Positions 1 to 7,863 of a DNA stretch of 64,000 nt are shown here, in pieces. The translations under genes were made by a program, and so were the position numbers. The notes beneath the pieces are model-generated. The model did no database searches. It was not told the origin of the DNA and saw only the letters and a list, made by a program, of their open reading frames with translations. The DNA is from JBDRLU01 sp043812795 (GTDB taxonomy: Bacteria > Chloroflexota > Dehalococcoidia > Dehalococcoidales > UBA2162): positions 1 to 64,000 of the forward strand of contig JBDRLU010000017.1 of assembly GCA_043812795.1 (NCBI GenBank). Direction: 5' to 3'. Each line of letters begins with the position of its first letter. Position 1 is the stretch's first letter.

Positions 1-233
1 GCTTTCCAGCCTAGGTCTTCCCAGGAGAGCATGTCCGACGTAAAGTGGACGCCTTCTCTCAATGCGTCGACGGTCGCCAGCTGGATTGAGCCGTCACAGT
101 TCCAGGCAGCCGTATCATCGCCGACGCCAAGAATAAGCTGCCGCCAGGAGGGAACCTTGTCATCCCGCTGTTTTTCTATCATCTCGGCCAGTCGGGCAAT
201 CAGGCCGACCTCGCCCAGTTCGGAAACCTTCAC
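1..233 (-). CDS. thiL: Thiamine-monophosphate kinase, N-terminal part (runs off the window start)
   Basis: ThiL phosphorylates thiamine monophosphate to the active diphosphate using ATP. Only the first 77 codons are present; the rest lies before base 1. The reading begins with GTG at 233-231 and shows the ThiL N-terminal pattern: KVSELGEVGLIARL at the start, the Mg-ATP motif GVGDDTAAW near residues 36-44, then TVDALREGVHF and SWEDLGWK. The start is chosen because the family motif SELGE follows it directly. A TATAAT lies only 6 bases upstream, so the mRNA may be leaderless. No Shine-Dalgarno sequence is visible. Identity is from family motifs read by eye. Confidence 0.85.
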   Translation of the reverse strand, partial: MKVSELGEVGLIARLAEMIEKQRDDKVPSWRQLILGVGDDTAAWNCDGSIQLATVDALREGVHFTSDMLSWEDLGWK

Positions 234-239
234 GGCAAA

Positions 240-245
240 ATTATA
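240..245 (-). promoter_or_regulatory. -10 box of thiL promoter, probable leaderless start
   Basis: TATAAT on the minus strand, preceded by TGC (extended -10 pattern), ends 6 bases before the GTG start of thiL. Transcription would begin at or next to the start codon. No convincing -35 box is seen 17 bases upstream. Confidence 0.6.
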
Positions 246-453
246 GCATGGACGTATTATCATGGGGAATAGACATTGGGAAAATAATTACCCACAGTTG
301 CTTTTTTCTGTGCCTGGACGTGACGTTGGAAGCGGAATGTTTTTAAGAGTAAGAGATTTCGTGGTGTTTGGCAGGTGAGAAGGTTACTGTGTGTTGGAGG
401 CAGAGTTTGAAGGTTGGAAAGCGACTGGCTTAGTATGAAATTGGGTTAGTTTG

Positions 454-1596
454 ATGAAGACATTAGAGGTTGTTGAAAGGTATATCAAGGGACATCGTTT
501 GGCCAATAGTACGCAGATAGCTTATCGGCGAGTGTTTAATAGCCTAAGCAAGGTTTGCGAGGATTGGCCTGGTAAGCCGGTATTGGTAAATGAGTGGTTA
601 GGTGGAATGAAGGGTAGTCAGTTTACGATAAGAAGTAAGGTGGCGATTGTGAAAGCGGTGGCTGAGTATATGCATGACGCGTATGATTTGCCGGACTTTT
701 CGTATGGCCTGATTAAGATTAGGACTGAAGGTGAATATGAGAGGCGGTTGTTTAGCGTAGAAGAAAGTGTTCACTTGTTGCGGTGTTGTGAGACTCTGAA
801 AGAGAAGCTTGTTTTTCTTAGCTTGTATGGGTCGACTTGTAGGATTAAAGAGCTAGCTAATCTGAAGATTGAGAATATTTTAGAGGATAAGATTGTGACG
901 TTCGGGAAAACTGGCCGCAGGGTGTATAGCTTGGATAAAGAGGTTTGTGAACAATTGAAGGTGTACGGGACAGAGTATGGTGAGGACGGTTATGTATTTA
1001 GGGTGAAAGAGTATAAGCTTAGAAAGGAAGAGGTGTTAAATAGGGTGGTAGATGAGGATAGACGTGCGAGAGCTTTGGATGAGTTTGTGCGGAGATTTTT
1101 GATTAGGAACGGCATGACTGGCAAAAAGCTGGGTCCTCATACGATAAGACATTCAATGGCGACTTTGGTTGGTGAGCTTACCCGGGACCCGTATACTGTA
1201 CAGAAGTGGTTGAGGCATACTGATTTAGGGACTAGCCAGAAGTATGTTCATATTGGTGATGATGATAGGAAGGGCGGTAATAGCTTGCTAGGTATGTTGG
1301 CTAGTCAGTTTAAGGGTAGTAATGAGGCTGGTATATCTCAACTTCATCTTGGTGATGGGAGTGGGAAGGTGGTAGCGGAGCAAGGAGCTAGTATGGCAGT
1401 AGTTGAGAACATGATGGCTTCTAGTTTCCCGGAAATACCGGATGGAGTGGAAGTGAGGTCCCTTCTGAAAGATGAAGATTTGAGGTTGTTAGTGAGATTT
1501 ATGAAGCTTTATCCTGGAGCTACGGCTGACGTGGTGGCTGGTCGTGAGCTAATCAGGCGTATGCTTCGTAAGGTTAAGGTAGATGGCAGGGAATAG
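454..1596 (+). CDS. Tyrosine recombinase / site-specific integrase
   Basis: A 380-residue tyrosine integrase. It cuts and rejoins DNA through a covalent 3'-phosphotyrosine. The catalytic set is visible: Arg130 in STCRIKEL, Lys152 in the beta-hairpin GKTGRR, His229-x-x-Arg232 in PHTIRHS, His255 in WLRHTD and Tyr264 in SQKYVHI. An N-terminal SAM-like DNA-binding domain covers about residues 1-90. After the catalytic tyrosine there is an unusual tail of about 115 residues with no motif I recognise. ATG at 454 is preferred over the in-frame TTG at 451; there is no strong ribosome site. Codons are rich in G and T and poor in C, unlike the rest of the window, which points to acquired DNA. The gene may be the last working part of a decayed integrated element or a domesticated recombinase. 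Confidence 0.85.
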   Translation: MKTLEVVERYIKGHRLANSTQIAYRRVFNSLSKVCEDWPGKPVLVNEWLGGMKGSQFTIRSKVAIVKAVAEYMHDAYDLPDFSYGLIKIRTEGEYERRLFSVEESVHLLRCCETLKEKLVFLSLYGSTCRIKELANLKIENILEDKIVTFGKTGRRVYSLDKEVCEQLKVYGTEYGEDGYVFRVKEYKLRKEEVLNRVVDEDRRARALDEFVRRFLIRNGMTGKKLGPHTIRHSMATLVGELTRDPYTVQKWLRHTDLGTSQKYVHIGDDDRKGGNSLLGMLASQFKGSNEAGISQLHLGDGSGKVVAEQGASMAVVENMMASSFPEIPDGVEVRSLLKDEDLRLLVRFMKLYPGATADVVAGRELIRRMLRKVKVDGRE

Positions 1597-1717
1597 GCTT
1601 TTAAGTGTGGCTGAAATCGTCGGCCGGTGAGTTGGAGGCCGGCAGCGAGGGAATGTGAGTTTGAGTGAACCCGGGATTTTGGAAAATTAGGGCTACTGGC
1701 AGAAGGAGGGAGCAAAA

Positions 1718-1924
1718 TTGAGAACGTATCATATGGGATTAAAGCTTATTTGCGGTGAACTAAGGGTCATGGCTTTCATGCGTGCTGGAGCGTTGGGTGG
1801 CTATAGGTTCGTAAGGCTGTTGGATGCTAGGTCTAAGGCTTCGGCAGTCCAGGTGTTTGCTGCCCAGGAAGGAAAGAGAATAGCCAGGGTGTGTCGTAGT
1901 GGCAGCGCGGTCCTTGTGAGCTGA
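1718..1924 (+). CDS. Possible small protein downstream of integrase, function unknown
   Basis: A 68-residue reading frame from TTG. The only support is a very strong ribosome site, AAGGAGGG, 6 bases before the TTG start, and its position 120 bases after the integrase on the same strand. The product is basic and Arg/Ala/Val rich (for example SGSAVLVS at the end) with no motif I know. A small accessory protein of the integrase, such as a directionality factor, is possible but is guessed from position alone. Confidence 0.35.
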   Translation: MRTYHMGLKLICGELRVMAFMRAGALGGYRFVRLLDARSKASAVQVFAAQEGKRIARVCRSGSAVLVS

Positions 1925-1997
1925 TGTATCGGGCATCGGCGGGCCGTTCTTAAGGTACTGTCACTTTGTTTGCTCCGGCGAGTTGTAGCTTGCGGTA

Positions 1998-2079
1998 ACC
2001 TGTCAAGCAGGGTGCTTTGTTCTAATCTCACCTAGCGGAACGAAGTGAGCATAAGAGGATATGTCATAGCTTGACAGGT
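1998..2079. repeat. 11-bp perfect inverted repeat with inner stem
   Basis: ACCTGTCAAGC (1998-2008) and GCTTGACAGGT (2069-2079) are perfect inverted copies 60 bases apart. Between them CTCAC and GTGAG form a smaller inner stem. This could be a recombinase-binding or attachment structure or a folded RNA. Nothing in the sequence decides between these. Confidence 0.5.
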
Positions 2080-2862
2080 GGGACTTGTGTCTGACAATGG
2101 AGTTAGGAGGGGCTTTAGCCCCTCTTAATTGATTGGTATTTGTCAATGTAGGTATATTCTGAAGCATGGAATGCTATAGAATGGCGTCGAGGAACGATGG
2201 TCGGCGCCCGCTCTAAGCGAAGCTAGCGGGCGCTCCTGTTGTGTTCTTTGGTAGATGAATATGGTTAATGGCAATAAGGCCGTTATTTGGGCGCTACGGT
2301 TCGTCTGATATAGGTTCTGGTATTTCGTGCCGTTGGTGCTGTACCGAATATAATGGTGAGTATAACTCACTTGACTAACTACCCGTCTTATTTCCATGGT
2401 AGTTAATGTTCTTAATGTCCACATATATATGTATATAATAAGTAGTAATAGCAGTTGAAGTAAATAACATGGACACTGTTGGAATGACGTTTAGTGGATG
2501 GGTAGGAAAGTAGTGAGCTGGACCGGTCGTTTTGCCGGTGTCGGAAAGCTTGTCTAGGCGTGAAAGCCTGGGTGCTGGAGTCCGGCCGGTGGTTGTCGAG
2601 GCCTCTCCCTGGCCGTTGTGGTGAGCTGGTCGAACCATATTGAGTCAGTTGCAAGATTATGCCGGTGTTGGGCAAGATAGCTTTTAATGTACATATGGCT
2701 TTGGGTAGAGCGATTGGAGTACTCCCCGAATGTACATTGACAAAGGAAAATGGACGTTTTCCCGTTGTCATTGAGAACGAGGTTATGCCCTGTATTGCCT
2801 GTGTTGGCCGCCTCGTGTATACTTGGCTATATTTCTGAATACTGGCGGTCGGCAGATTCATC

Positions 2863-4182
2863 TTGATTAAGAAAAAATCGGGCGGCATCTTTTTCGGGTG
2901 GTGGACGGTCCTCGCGGGCGGTTTCTTAGCCCTGTGGGGCTGGGGATATTACCTGAGCGGCATGTCGGCCCTGTTCAAGCCCATTGCGTCTGAGCTTGGC
3001 CTCAGCCGCGCCGTAACGTCAGTGGCTACCGGCATCGGCCGGTTCGGCGGTGGGGTTGAAGCGCCCATTGCCGGATGGGTCACGGATAAATTCGGCCCGA
3101 GATGGGTCATTACCTTCGGGGCTTTTCTGGCTGGCCTCGGGCTCGTTATCATGTATTTCATCCAGTCCGTCTGGGCTTACTATATCGCTTGGGGGGTTAT
3201 TCTGGGTACCGGCACCAACCTCTCTTTGACCTTGCCCCAGGACAAGGCCATTACCAACTGGTTCGTGAAAAAACGCGGGCTGGCCCAGGGTATCCGGGGG
3301 ATATTTACCGGCCTGGCACCGGTCGTGGGGCTGCCGATAGTGACCTGGCTTATCGTGACGCAGGGCTGGCGGATGAGTTGTCTCGTCGGCGGTATTGTCA
3401 TGTGGGTGGTGGGGGTGCCTCTCGCCTGGTTTTTGATTAAGCAGCAACGGCCGGAATATTACGGATTACTGCCCGATGGCGCGGTAGCTCGAGAAGAAAC
3501 AGCGAAAGACGTTGACGGGATGATTGGCCGGGGCGTAGCTTATGCCACCGAAGTCGAGGAGGTCGAATTCACATTAAGACAGGCGGTACGGACTCCCACC
3601 TACTGGCTGTTTACGGTAGCCTACACGGCTCAGGGCCTCTCCATACCGGTGGTCATTACTCATATCATCCCTCTGCTCACCGATATGGGCGTCGACCCCG
3701 TGAAAGCTGCCATGATGGTCTCCATCGCCAACGCCATCAGTATCCCGATGCGGTTCTTCGGCGGGTTCATTGCCGACCATGTGAATAAAAGTAACCTGCG
3801 GTTACTTCTGGCCGGGGCTTTCTTTATTCAGTGCGCCGGGGTGGCTGCCTTCGTGATGCGCCCCACTTTAGTAATGGCATATCCCTTTCTTATCCTGTTC
3901 TACCTCGGTCTGGGCGCCAGCATTCCGTTGAGTGCTACGTTAAGAGCGCGTTACTTTGGACGGAAGGCTTTCGGCTCCATCGGCGGTTTATCCATGATGC
4001 TGGGGACGCCTTTCGCTGTGGTTTCTCCAATATACGCTGGCTGGATTTTCGATACCACTGGAAGCTATCTTACCGCTTTCACTACCTTTGCCATTTGTCT
4101 GGGCGTAGCCGCCGTCACGATGACGTTTGCCCTGGCGCCGAAACCGCCGGCCCAGGTGACTGACATCCGCAAAATCATGTGA
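2863..4182 (+). CDS. MFS transporter, monocarboxylate/oxalate-formate antiporter-like
   Basis: A 439-residue major facilitator protein with about 12 membrane helices. The N-terminal FFGWWTVLAGG and the pattern of GLSRA followed by GWVTDKFGPRW (loop 2-3 MFS signature, GxxxDxxGxR type) are typical of the OFA/monocarboxylate branch, which exchanges small organic acids. The start is the TTG at 2863, giving MIKKKSGG, just before the first helix; no ATG fits better. An amphipathic, charged linker (residues about 205-235) separates the two six-helix halves. It stands alone: the next gene on this strand is 750 bases away. The substrate cannot be read from sequence. Confidence 0.85.
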   Translation: MIKKKSGGIFFGWWTVLAGGFLALWGWGYYLSGMSALFKPIASELGLSRAVTSVATGIGRFGGGVEAPIAGWVTDKFGPRWVITFGAFLAGLGLVIMYFIQSVWAYYIAWGVILGTGTNLSLTLPQDKAITNWFVKKRGLAQGIRGIFTGLAPVVGLPIVTWLIVTQGWRMSCLVGGIVMWVVGVPLAWFLIKQQRPEYYGLLPDGAVAREETAKDVDGMIGRGVAYATEVEEVEFTLRQAVRTPTYWLFTVAYTAQGLSIPVVITHIIPLLTDMGVDPVKAAMMVSIANAISIPMRFFGGFIADHVNKSNLRLLLAGAFFIQCAGVAAFVMRPTLVMAYPFLILFYLGLGASIPLSATLRARYFGRKAFGSIGGLSMMLGTPFAVVSPIYAGWIFDTTGSYLTAFTTFAICLGVAAVTMTFALAPKPPAQVTDIRKIM

Positions 4183-4230
4183 AGCGGGCGCTTGTTCCAG
4201 TTAATAACGGGTGATAATCTTCTCCCCGTA

Positions 4231-4650
4231 TTGCGTCAAATTAAACTGTTACCGAAATCCTCCTGGTTGCGGCATAAATCACGGTCTCTGAATGGTCGTC
4301 TTAACCTCACCCCCGTAATCCCCTTCAGGGTGAACCCCTCTCCCGCCTCGGCGGACGAGGGGGAAAGTGTTTTTAAGAGAGAGGGGCTCATTGCCCCTCT
4401 CTCTTCTTACTCTCACCTCTTCCCTTCACAAGGTCTTTGCCCTAAAAGTAACTGGACTATTGTCATTCTGAGCGTAGCGAAGAATCCGTCCCATCCTCTC
4501 CGAGAACGGATTCTTCGTCGTTTCACTTCTCAGAATGACTTTTGAGGCAAGGCTCTTCACAAGGGAGGGGGATAGGTTATTAATAAGTTACTTGGTAACA
4601 CTAATTTTGACGCAACAATACTAACTTCGGTAACACTTATTATGAGTCAA
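4231..4650. mobile_element. MITE-like element with imperfect terminal inverted repeats
   Basis: TTGCGTCAAATTA...GTTACC at 4231-4253 is matched in inverted orientation by GGTAACACTAATTTTGACGCAA at 4594-4615 (22 bases, shown in parts: GGTAACACTAATTTTG then ACGCAA). A second, diverged direct copy of the right end lies at 4629-4650 (GGTAACACTTATTATG then AGTCAA). The enclosed 340 bases have no transposase, so this would be a non-autonomous element. It sits directly upstream of the tup promoter. Target duplications were not found. Confidence 0.45.
4462..4539. repeat. Long hairpin repeat with ATTCTGAG / CTCAGAAT ends
   Basis: GTCATTCTGAG (4462-4472) and CTCAGAATGAC (4529-4539) are perfect inverted copies, and inside them CGAAGAATCCGT pairs with ACGGATTCTTCG. 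A diverged copy of the same unit is at about 20421-20489. Such units recur as intergenic repeats in this window. Confidence 0.65.
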
Positions 4651-4659
4651 TGCGCCCCC

Positions 4660-4689
4660 TTGACTCACCTGGTGGTAATAAGGTATCCT
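4660..4689 (+). promoter_or_regulatory. Promoter of the tup riboswitch transcript
   Basis: TTGACT (4660-4665) and TATCCT (4684-4689) with an 18-base spacer. The predicted start near 4697 lies about 27 bases before the riboswitch P1 stem. The -35 box overlaps the end of the MITE-like repeat. Confidence 0.5.
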
Positions 4690-4723
4690 TATCCCCGTAG
4701 AACTTTAATAAACCAAATAGTCC

Positions 4724-4809
4724 TCCGAGTTGCCGGACCTAAAGGCTTGCCCAGGGGCCGGCGACCGATTAGGGTGTGAGTGAAAACGCTCACGCCTCCC
4801 GGATTTGGA
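4724..4809 (+). promoter_or_regulatory. Moco/Tuco-type riboswitch aptamer upstream of tupABC
   Basis: The RNA has conserved pieces of the molybdenum-cofactor riboswitch family: GGGCCGGCGACCG (about 4754-4768), GGGTG, a GAGTGAAAACGCTC hairpin and the hallmark GCCTCCCGG (4793-4801). A closing P1 stem can be drawn between 4724-4730 (TCCGAGT) and 4803-4809 (ATTTGGA) using wobble pairs. The genes behind it import tungstate, so the ligand may be the tungsten form (Tuco). Downstream, GGAGG (4812-4816) can pair either with CCTCC of the aptamer (4795-4799) or with CCTCC of the terminator (4853-4857), a plausible switching mechanism. The call is from motif matching by eye; no covariance search was run. 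Confidence 0.75.
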
Positions 4810-4845
4810 AAGGAGGGATGATTGATGACGTGATTGACGTCATGG

Positions 4846-4873
4846 AAAGCACCTCCGGTGAGGTGCTTTTTTT
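4846..4873 (+). terminator. Intrinsic terminator of the riboswitch expression platform
   Basis: AAAGCACCT (4846-4854), loop CCGGTG, AGGTGCTTT (4861-4869) and a run of seven T (4867-4873). It lies between the aptamer and tupA, 60 bases before the start codon, so it would control read-through into tupABC. Confidence 0.85.
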
Positions 4874-4933
4874 ATGGCGGAAAGTCGAGAGTGAACTTGG
4901 AATTAATTACGGTCGATTAGCATAAGGAGAGTA

Positions 4934-5890
4934 ATGAGGAAAAGAATTGTAAGTTCCGTCCTCTTTATATTTAGCGTCATTATGGTGCTGGCTTTAATTA
5001 CCGGCTGCGCACCAGCAGCGACAACCACCGAATCGGGCTCGTACCCGCTACTGTCACCTAAAGGGAGATTCAGGATAGCCACGACCACCAGCCTGTATGA
5101 TACCGGTCTCTGGGCTTTACTTGAGCCGATGTTCGAGGAAAAAGAGAATGTCGAACTGGATATCATCTACGCCGGTACCGGTGCCGCCCTGAACCAGGGG
5201 AGAAACGGTAATGTCGATGCCGTCGCCGTCCATGACCCCGACCTGGAGAAGACATTTGTCGATGAAGGCTGGGGCATCAACAAGAGAAGTATCGCCTATA
5301 ACTTTTACATGATTGCCGGCCCGTCCGACGACCCGGCGGGTATCAAAGGTCTGGAACCGGCCGCCGCTTTTAAGAAAATCGGCGAGGCAGGTATGAGTGG
5401 TGCTGCCAACGTTAAGTTTGCTTCGAGGGGCGATAATTCCGGTACGCATGGCGCTGAGAAGCGGTTATGGGCGGCTGCGGGATACGATTATGCTACGGAT
5501 ATTGAGAAATCAGGCAGCTGGTATGTCGAATCCGGCCAGGGTATGGGCCCGACTTTGACACTGGCAAATGAGCAGAATGCCTACGTTCTCTGCGATAGCT
5601 CTACTTTCCAGTCATACCAGGGAAAAATAGTGTTGGTCGCTCTGAACAAGAAAGCCGCCGAGGCAACTCTGAACGTATATAATATCTATGCGATTAATCC
5701 GGAAAAGGTAAAATCAGCTAAAATAGCCGTGGCTAATGACTTCATTAACTGGCTCATTTCCCCTGACATACAGAAAGTTATTGGAGAATACGGCGTAAAG
5801 GAGTTCGGCGGACCACTTTTCTACCCGATAGCCGACCCAACTTTCCCCGCCATTCCCAACCTGGATGAAAACATGAAACCGGTTCAGTAA
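4934..5890 (+). CDS. tupA: Tungstate ABC transporter substrate-binding lipoprotein
   Basis: TupA captures tungstate outside the membrane and delivers it to TupB. The 318-residue product starts with a lipoprotein signal peptide ending LITGC, with the lipid cysteine at residue 25. The mature protein begins its fold with RIATTTSLYDTGLW, the oxyanion-binding TTTS motif of TupA/PBP-like domains, and later has SRGDNSGTH, another anion-contact loop. ATG at 4934 follows AAGGAG with correct spacing. It is the first gene of the riboswitch-controlled tupABC unit. TupA is very selective for tungstate over molybdate in studied members; here that is inferred from family similarity. Confidence 0.92.
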   Translation: MRKRIVSSVLFIFSVIMVLALITGCAPAATTTESGSYPLLSPKGRFRIATTTSLYDTGLWALLEPMFEEKENVELDIIYAGTGAALNQGRNGNVDAVAVHDPDLEKTFVDEGWGINKRSIAYNFYMIAGPSDDPAGIKGLEPAAAFKKIGEAGMSGAANVKFASRGDNSGTHGAEKRLWAAAGYDYATDIEKSGSWYVESGQGMGPTLTLANEQNAYVLCDSSTFQSYQGKIVLVALNKKAAEATLNVYNIYAINPEKVKSAKIAVANDFINWLISPDIQKVIGEYGVKEFGGPLFYPIADPTFPAIPNLDENMKPVQ

Positions 5891-5980
5891 AAATTGACCT
5901 GGTGACATGGTATTGTTATCGGCGGGAGGCCGCGTCTGCTTTTCCCGGCGGCCTCCCGAATTGCCGTTTGAGGTGTTTGT

Positions 5981-6670
5981 TTGGACAACTTCGTGCAGGC
6001 GTTCGTTAAGGCATTCGAGCTTATCTTCTCCTTCGACCCGGACGTTATCGAAATAACGGTCCGAACGCTGGCGATTGCGCTTTCCTCGTGCCTGATAGCC
6101 ACCATGCTTTGCTTACCGTTGGGCAGCCTTATTCATTTCAAAAGATTCCCCGGCAAGAGAGTCTTAATCAATATTATCCAGACGCTGTATAGCATACCTA
6201 CCGTTGTCGTCGGCCTGATGATTTTCATTCTGTTTTCCCGCATGGGCGGGCTATTCGGTGCTTTCAATTTGATGTACACGCCCACCATCATGGTTATCGG
6301 ACAGGTAATCTTGATTTCCCCCATCATACTGGGACTGGTCATTGCGGCCTTGAGCGGTGTGGACAAAGGTGTATTTGAAACAGCCTCCTCGCTGGGCGCC
6401 AGCCGGGTACAGGCCACGTTTCAGGTACTTAAAGAGGCCAGGTATGCTATTTTATCGGCCGTTACCCTGGGTTTCGGCCGGGCTATTTCGGAAGTCGGCT
6501 TGGCCCTCATGGTCGGCGGCAATATCGTCGGCTTTACCCGGGTGATGACCACGGCGATAGCTCTCGAAACTTCGAAGGGAGACGTGGAACTTGCCTTGGC
6601 TTTAGGCATTATTCTCATCTCCGTGGCGTTACTGGTCAATATTATTCTCAATCGACTTCAGCAGAAGTGA
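5981..6670 (+). CDS. tupB: Tungstate ABC transporter permease
   Basis: The membrane channel of the tungstate importer, 229 residues with about five to six helices. The cytoplasmic EAA-type loop that docks on the ATPase is visible: ASSLGASRVQATF through GFGRAISEVG (about residues 130-175). The start is TTG at 5981 after GAGGTG. The 90-base gap from tupA has a GCGGGAGGCCGCG/GCGGCCTCCCG inverted repeat (about 5920-5958) that could trim or attenuate the message between the abundant binding protein and the permease. Confidence 0.9.
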   Translation: MDNFVQAFVKAFELIFSFDPDVIEITVRTLAIALSSCLIATMLCLPLGSLIHFKRFPGKRVLINIIQTLYSIPTVVVGLMIFILFSRMGGLFGAFNLMYTPTIMVIGQVILISPIILGLVIAALSGVDKGVFETASSLGASRVQATFQVLKEARYAILSAVTLGFGRAISEVGLALMVGGNIVGFTRVMTTAIALETSKGDVELALALGIILISVALLVNIILNRLQQK

Positions 6671-6677
6671 GCGATAG

Positions 6678-7784
6678 ATGGCTTTGATTGAAGCAGTAAA
6701 TCTGGTGCAGAGCTATGACGGCAGCGAAGTACTGAAAAACGTCAATCTCAAAATAGAGAGAGGCGAGATTTTCGCGCTCATCGGGCCGACCGGCGCCGGG
6801 AAAACAACGCTGTTAAGGATTCTGGACTTGCTTGAACTCCCTTCTTCGGGGAAACTGATATTCGATGGCATGGATGTGACCACCCGCGGCACCGACCGGC
6901 TCAAAGCGAGGCGCCGGCTGTCTTACGTGCAGCAAAAGCCCTTGGTTTTCAATATGAATGTCTATGAGAATATTGCCTGCGGCCTCAGGTGGCGTCATAT
7001 GAAATCCGCTGTCATCCGGCGAAAGACAGAGGAAGCCCTGGAACTGGTGGGGATGACCGACTACAGAAATAGGACGGCCAGGACCTTATCTGGCGGTGAA
7101 ACGCAGCGTGTGGCCGTTGCCCGTGCCTTGGTGACCGAACCCGAAGTCTTATTCCTCGATGAACCGACCGCCAATATGGACCCGATTTCCACGGCGAAGA
7201 TAGAGGAAGTCCTCGCCCGTGTCATCGATGAGCGGAAGACCACGGTGATAATGACGACCCACGATATGTCTCAGGGACAGCGGATGTCGAGCCGGTTGGG
7301 CGTTCTGATTAATGGTGAATTGCTGCAGACCGGCAGCGTCAACGATGTCTTCACCGCACCTCAAAATAGGGAAGTGGCCGAGTTTGTCGGTGTTGAGAAC
7401 ATCCTTGAGGGTATCGTCGAACAAAATGATAACAGCTTCACGCGGATTGCTATCAACGGTGAAAAGATATCGGCCATCTCGAATTTTGCCGCCGGTGAAA
7501 CCGTATATGTGCTCATCAGGCCGGAAATCATTGTGTTTTCACTGTCCGGTGAAGCCGGCAGTGCCCGCAACGTGTTCAAAGGTAAGGTAAACAGGATTAA
7601 TACTATCGGTGCTTTGGTCAGAATCGAGGTTGCCTGTGGGTTCCCGCTGCTGGGAGTTATCACCACCCAGGCCGCGCAGGAGCTTAATATTTCGATTGGT
7701 CGAGATATCTATGTAAGCTTTAAGGCCACCGCGATACACGTTATCAAGCGGTGGAGTAAACGTGACAGAGAACGAGAGCCGTAG
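6678..7784 (+). CDS. tupC: Tungstate ABC transporter ATP-binding protein
   Basis: The ATPase that powers tungstate import. Walker A GPTGAGKTT is at residues 36-44, the ABC signature LSGGETQRVAVARAL near 137, and Walker B LFLDEPTAN near 158, followed by the switch His in TTHDM. At 368 residues it is longer than minimal TupC proteins. The extra C-terminal part (about 240-360) looks like a TOBE/Mop-type oxyanion-sensing domain, as in ModC-like ATPases, and may inhibit transport when the cell has enough metal. It starts 7 bases after tupB stops. Confidence 0.9.
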   Translation: MALIEAVNLVQSYDGSEVLKNVNLKIERGEIFALIGPTGAGKTTLLRILDLLELPSSGKLIFDGMDVTTRGTDRLKARRRLSYVQQKPLVFNMNVYENIACGLRWRHMKSAVIRRKTEEALELVGMTDYRNRTARTLSGGETQRVAVARALVTEPEVLFLDEPTANMDPISTAKIEEVLARVIDERKTTVIMTTHDMSQGQRMSSRLGVLINGELLQTGSVNDVFTAPQNREVAEFVGVENILEGIVEQNDNSFTRIAINGEKISAISNFAAGETVYVLIRPEIIVFSLSGEAGSARNVFKGKVNRINTIGALVRIEVACGFPLLGVITTQAAQELNISIGRDIYVSFKATAIHVIKRWSKRDREREP

Positions 7785-7863
7785 TACACTTATGTTAAGA
7801 GGTTTGACGATAAGGCAATAAGCTCTGGTAGCAAAGTTTTAGTTATATCGAACGAGAGTAAAT

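Larger units (their letters stand above)
1597..2862. other. Gene-poor accessory stretch after the integrase
   Basis: About 1.27 kb with the same G/T-rich skew as the integrase gene and no recognisable protein apart from one small ORF (see 1718-1924). Visible structure includes an 11-bp inverted repeat at 1998-2079, a hairpin with an 8-bp stem at 2107-2124 (GAGGGGCT/AGCCCCTC), a 9-bp inverted repeat 2204-2212/2225-2233, and an imperfect hairpin 2738-2770 with arms beginning TGACAA and ending TTGTCA. Open frames on the minus strand have compositions unlike proteins and are treated as chance. Confidence 0.6.
4183..4659. other. Gene-free stretch filled with repeats between MFS gene and tup operon
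   Basis: No protein gene is seen. The stretch is made of a terminal-repeat element (4231-4650), an inner copy of the CCCTCTCC/GGAGAGGGG-type repeat (4306-4405, hairpin GAGAGGGGC/GCCCCTCTC at 4379-4405), and a separate long hairpin (4462-4539). The tup promoter follows immediately. Confidence 0.6.

Noticed and set aside
31..246. Plus-strand open frame of 71 codons at the start of the window
   Set aside because: It is the shadow of thiL on the other strand; the minus strand gives clear ThiL sequence.
2143..2888. Three overlapping minus-strand frames opposite the MFS upstream region
   Set aside because: They overlap each other in different frames, have no ribosome sites and unnatural composition; the plus-strand skew explains their length.
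4192..4545. 117-codon plus-strand frame after the MFS gene
   Set aside because: It runs straight through interspersed repeats and hairpins and has no start signal.
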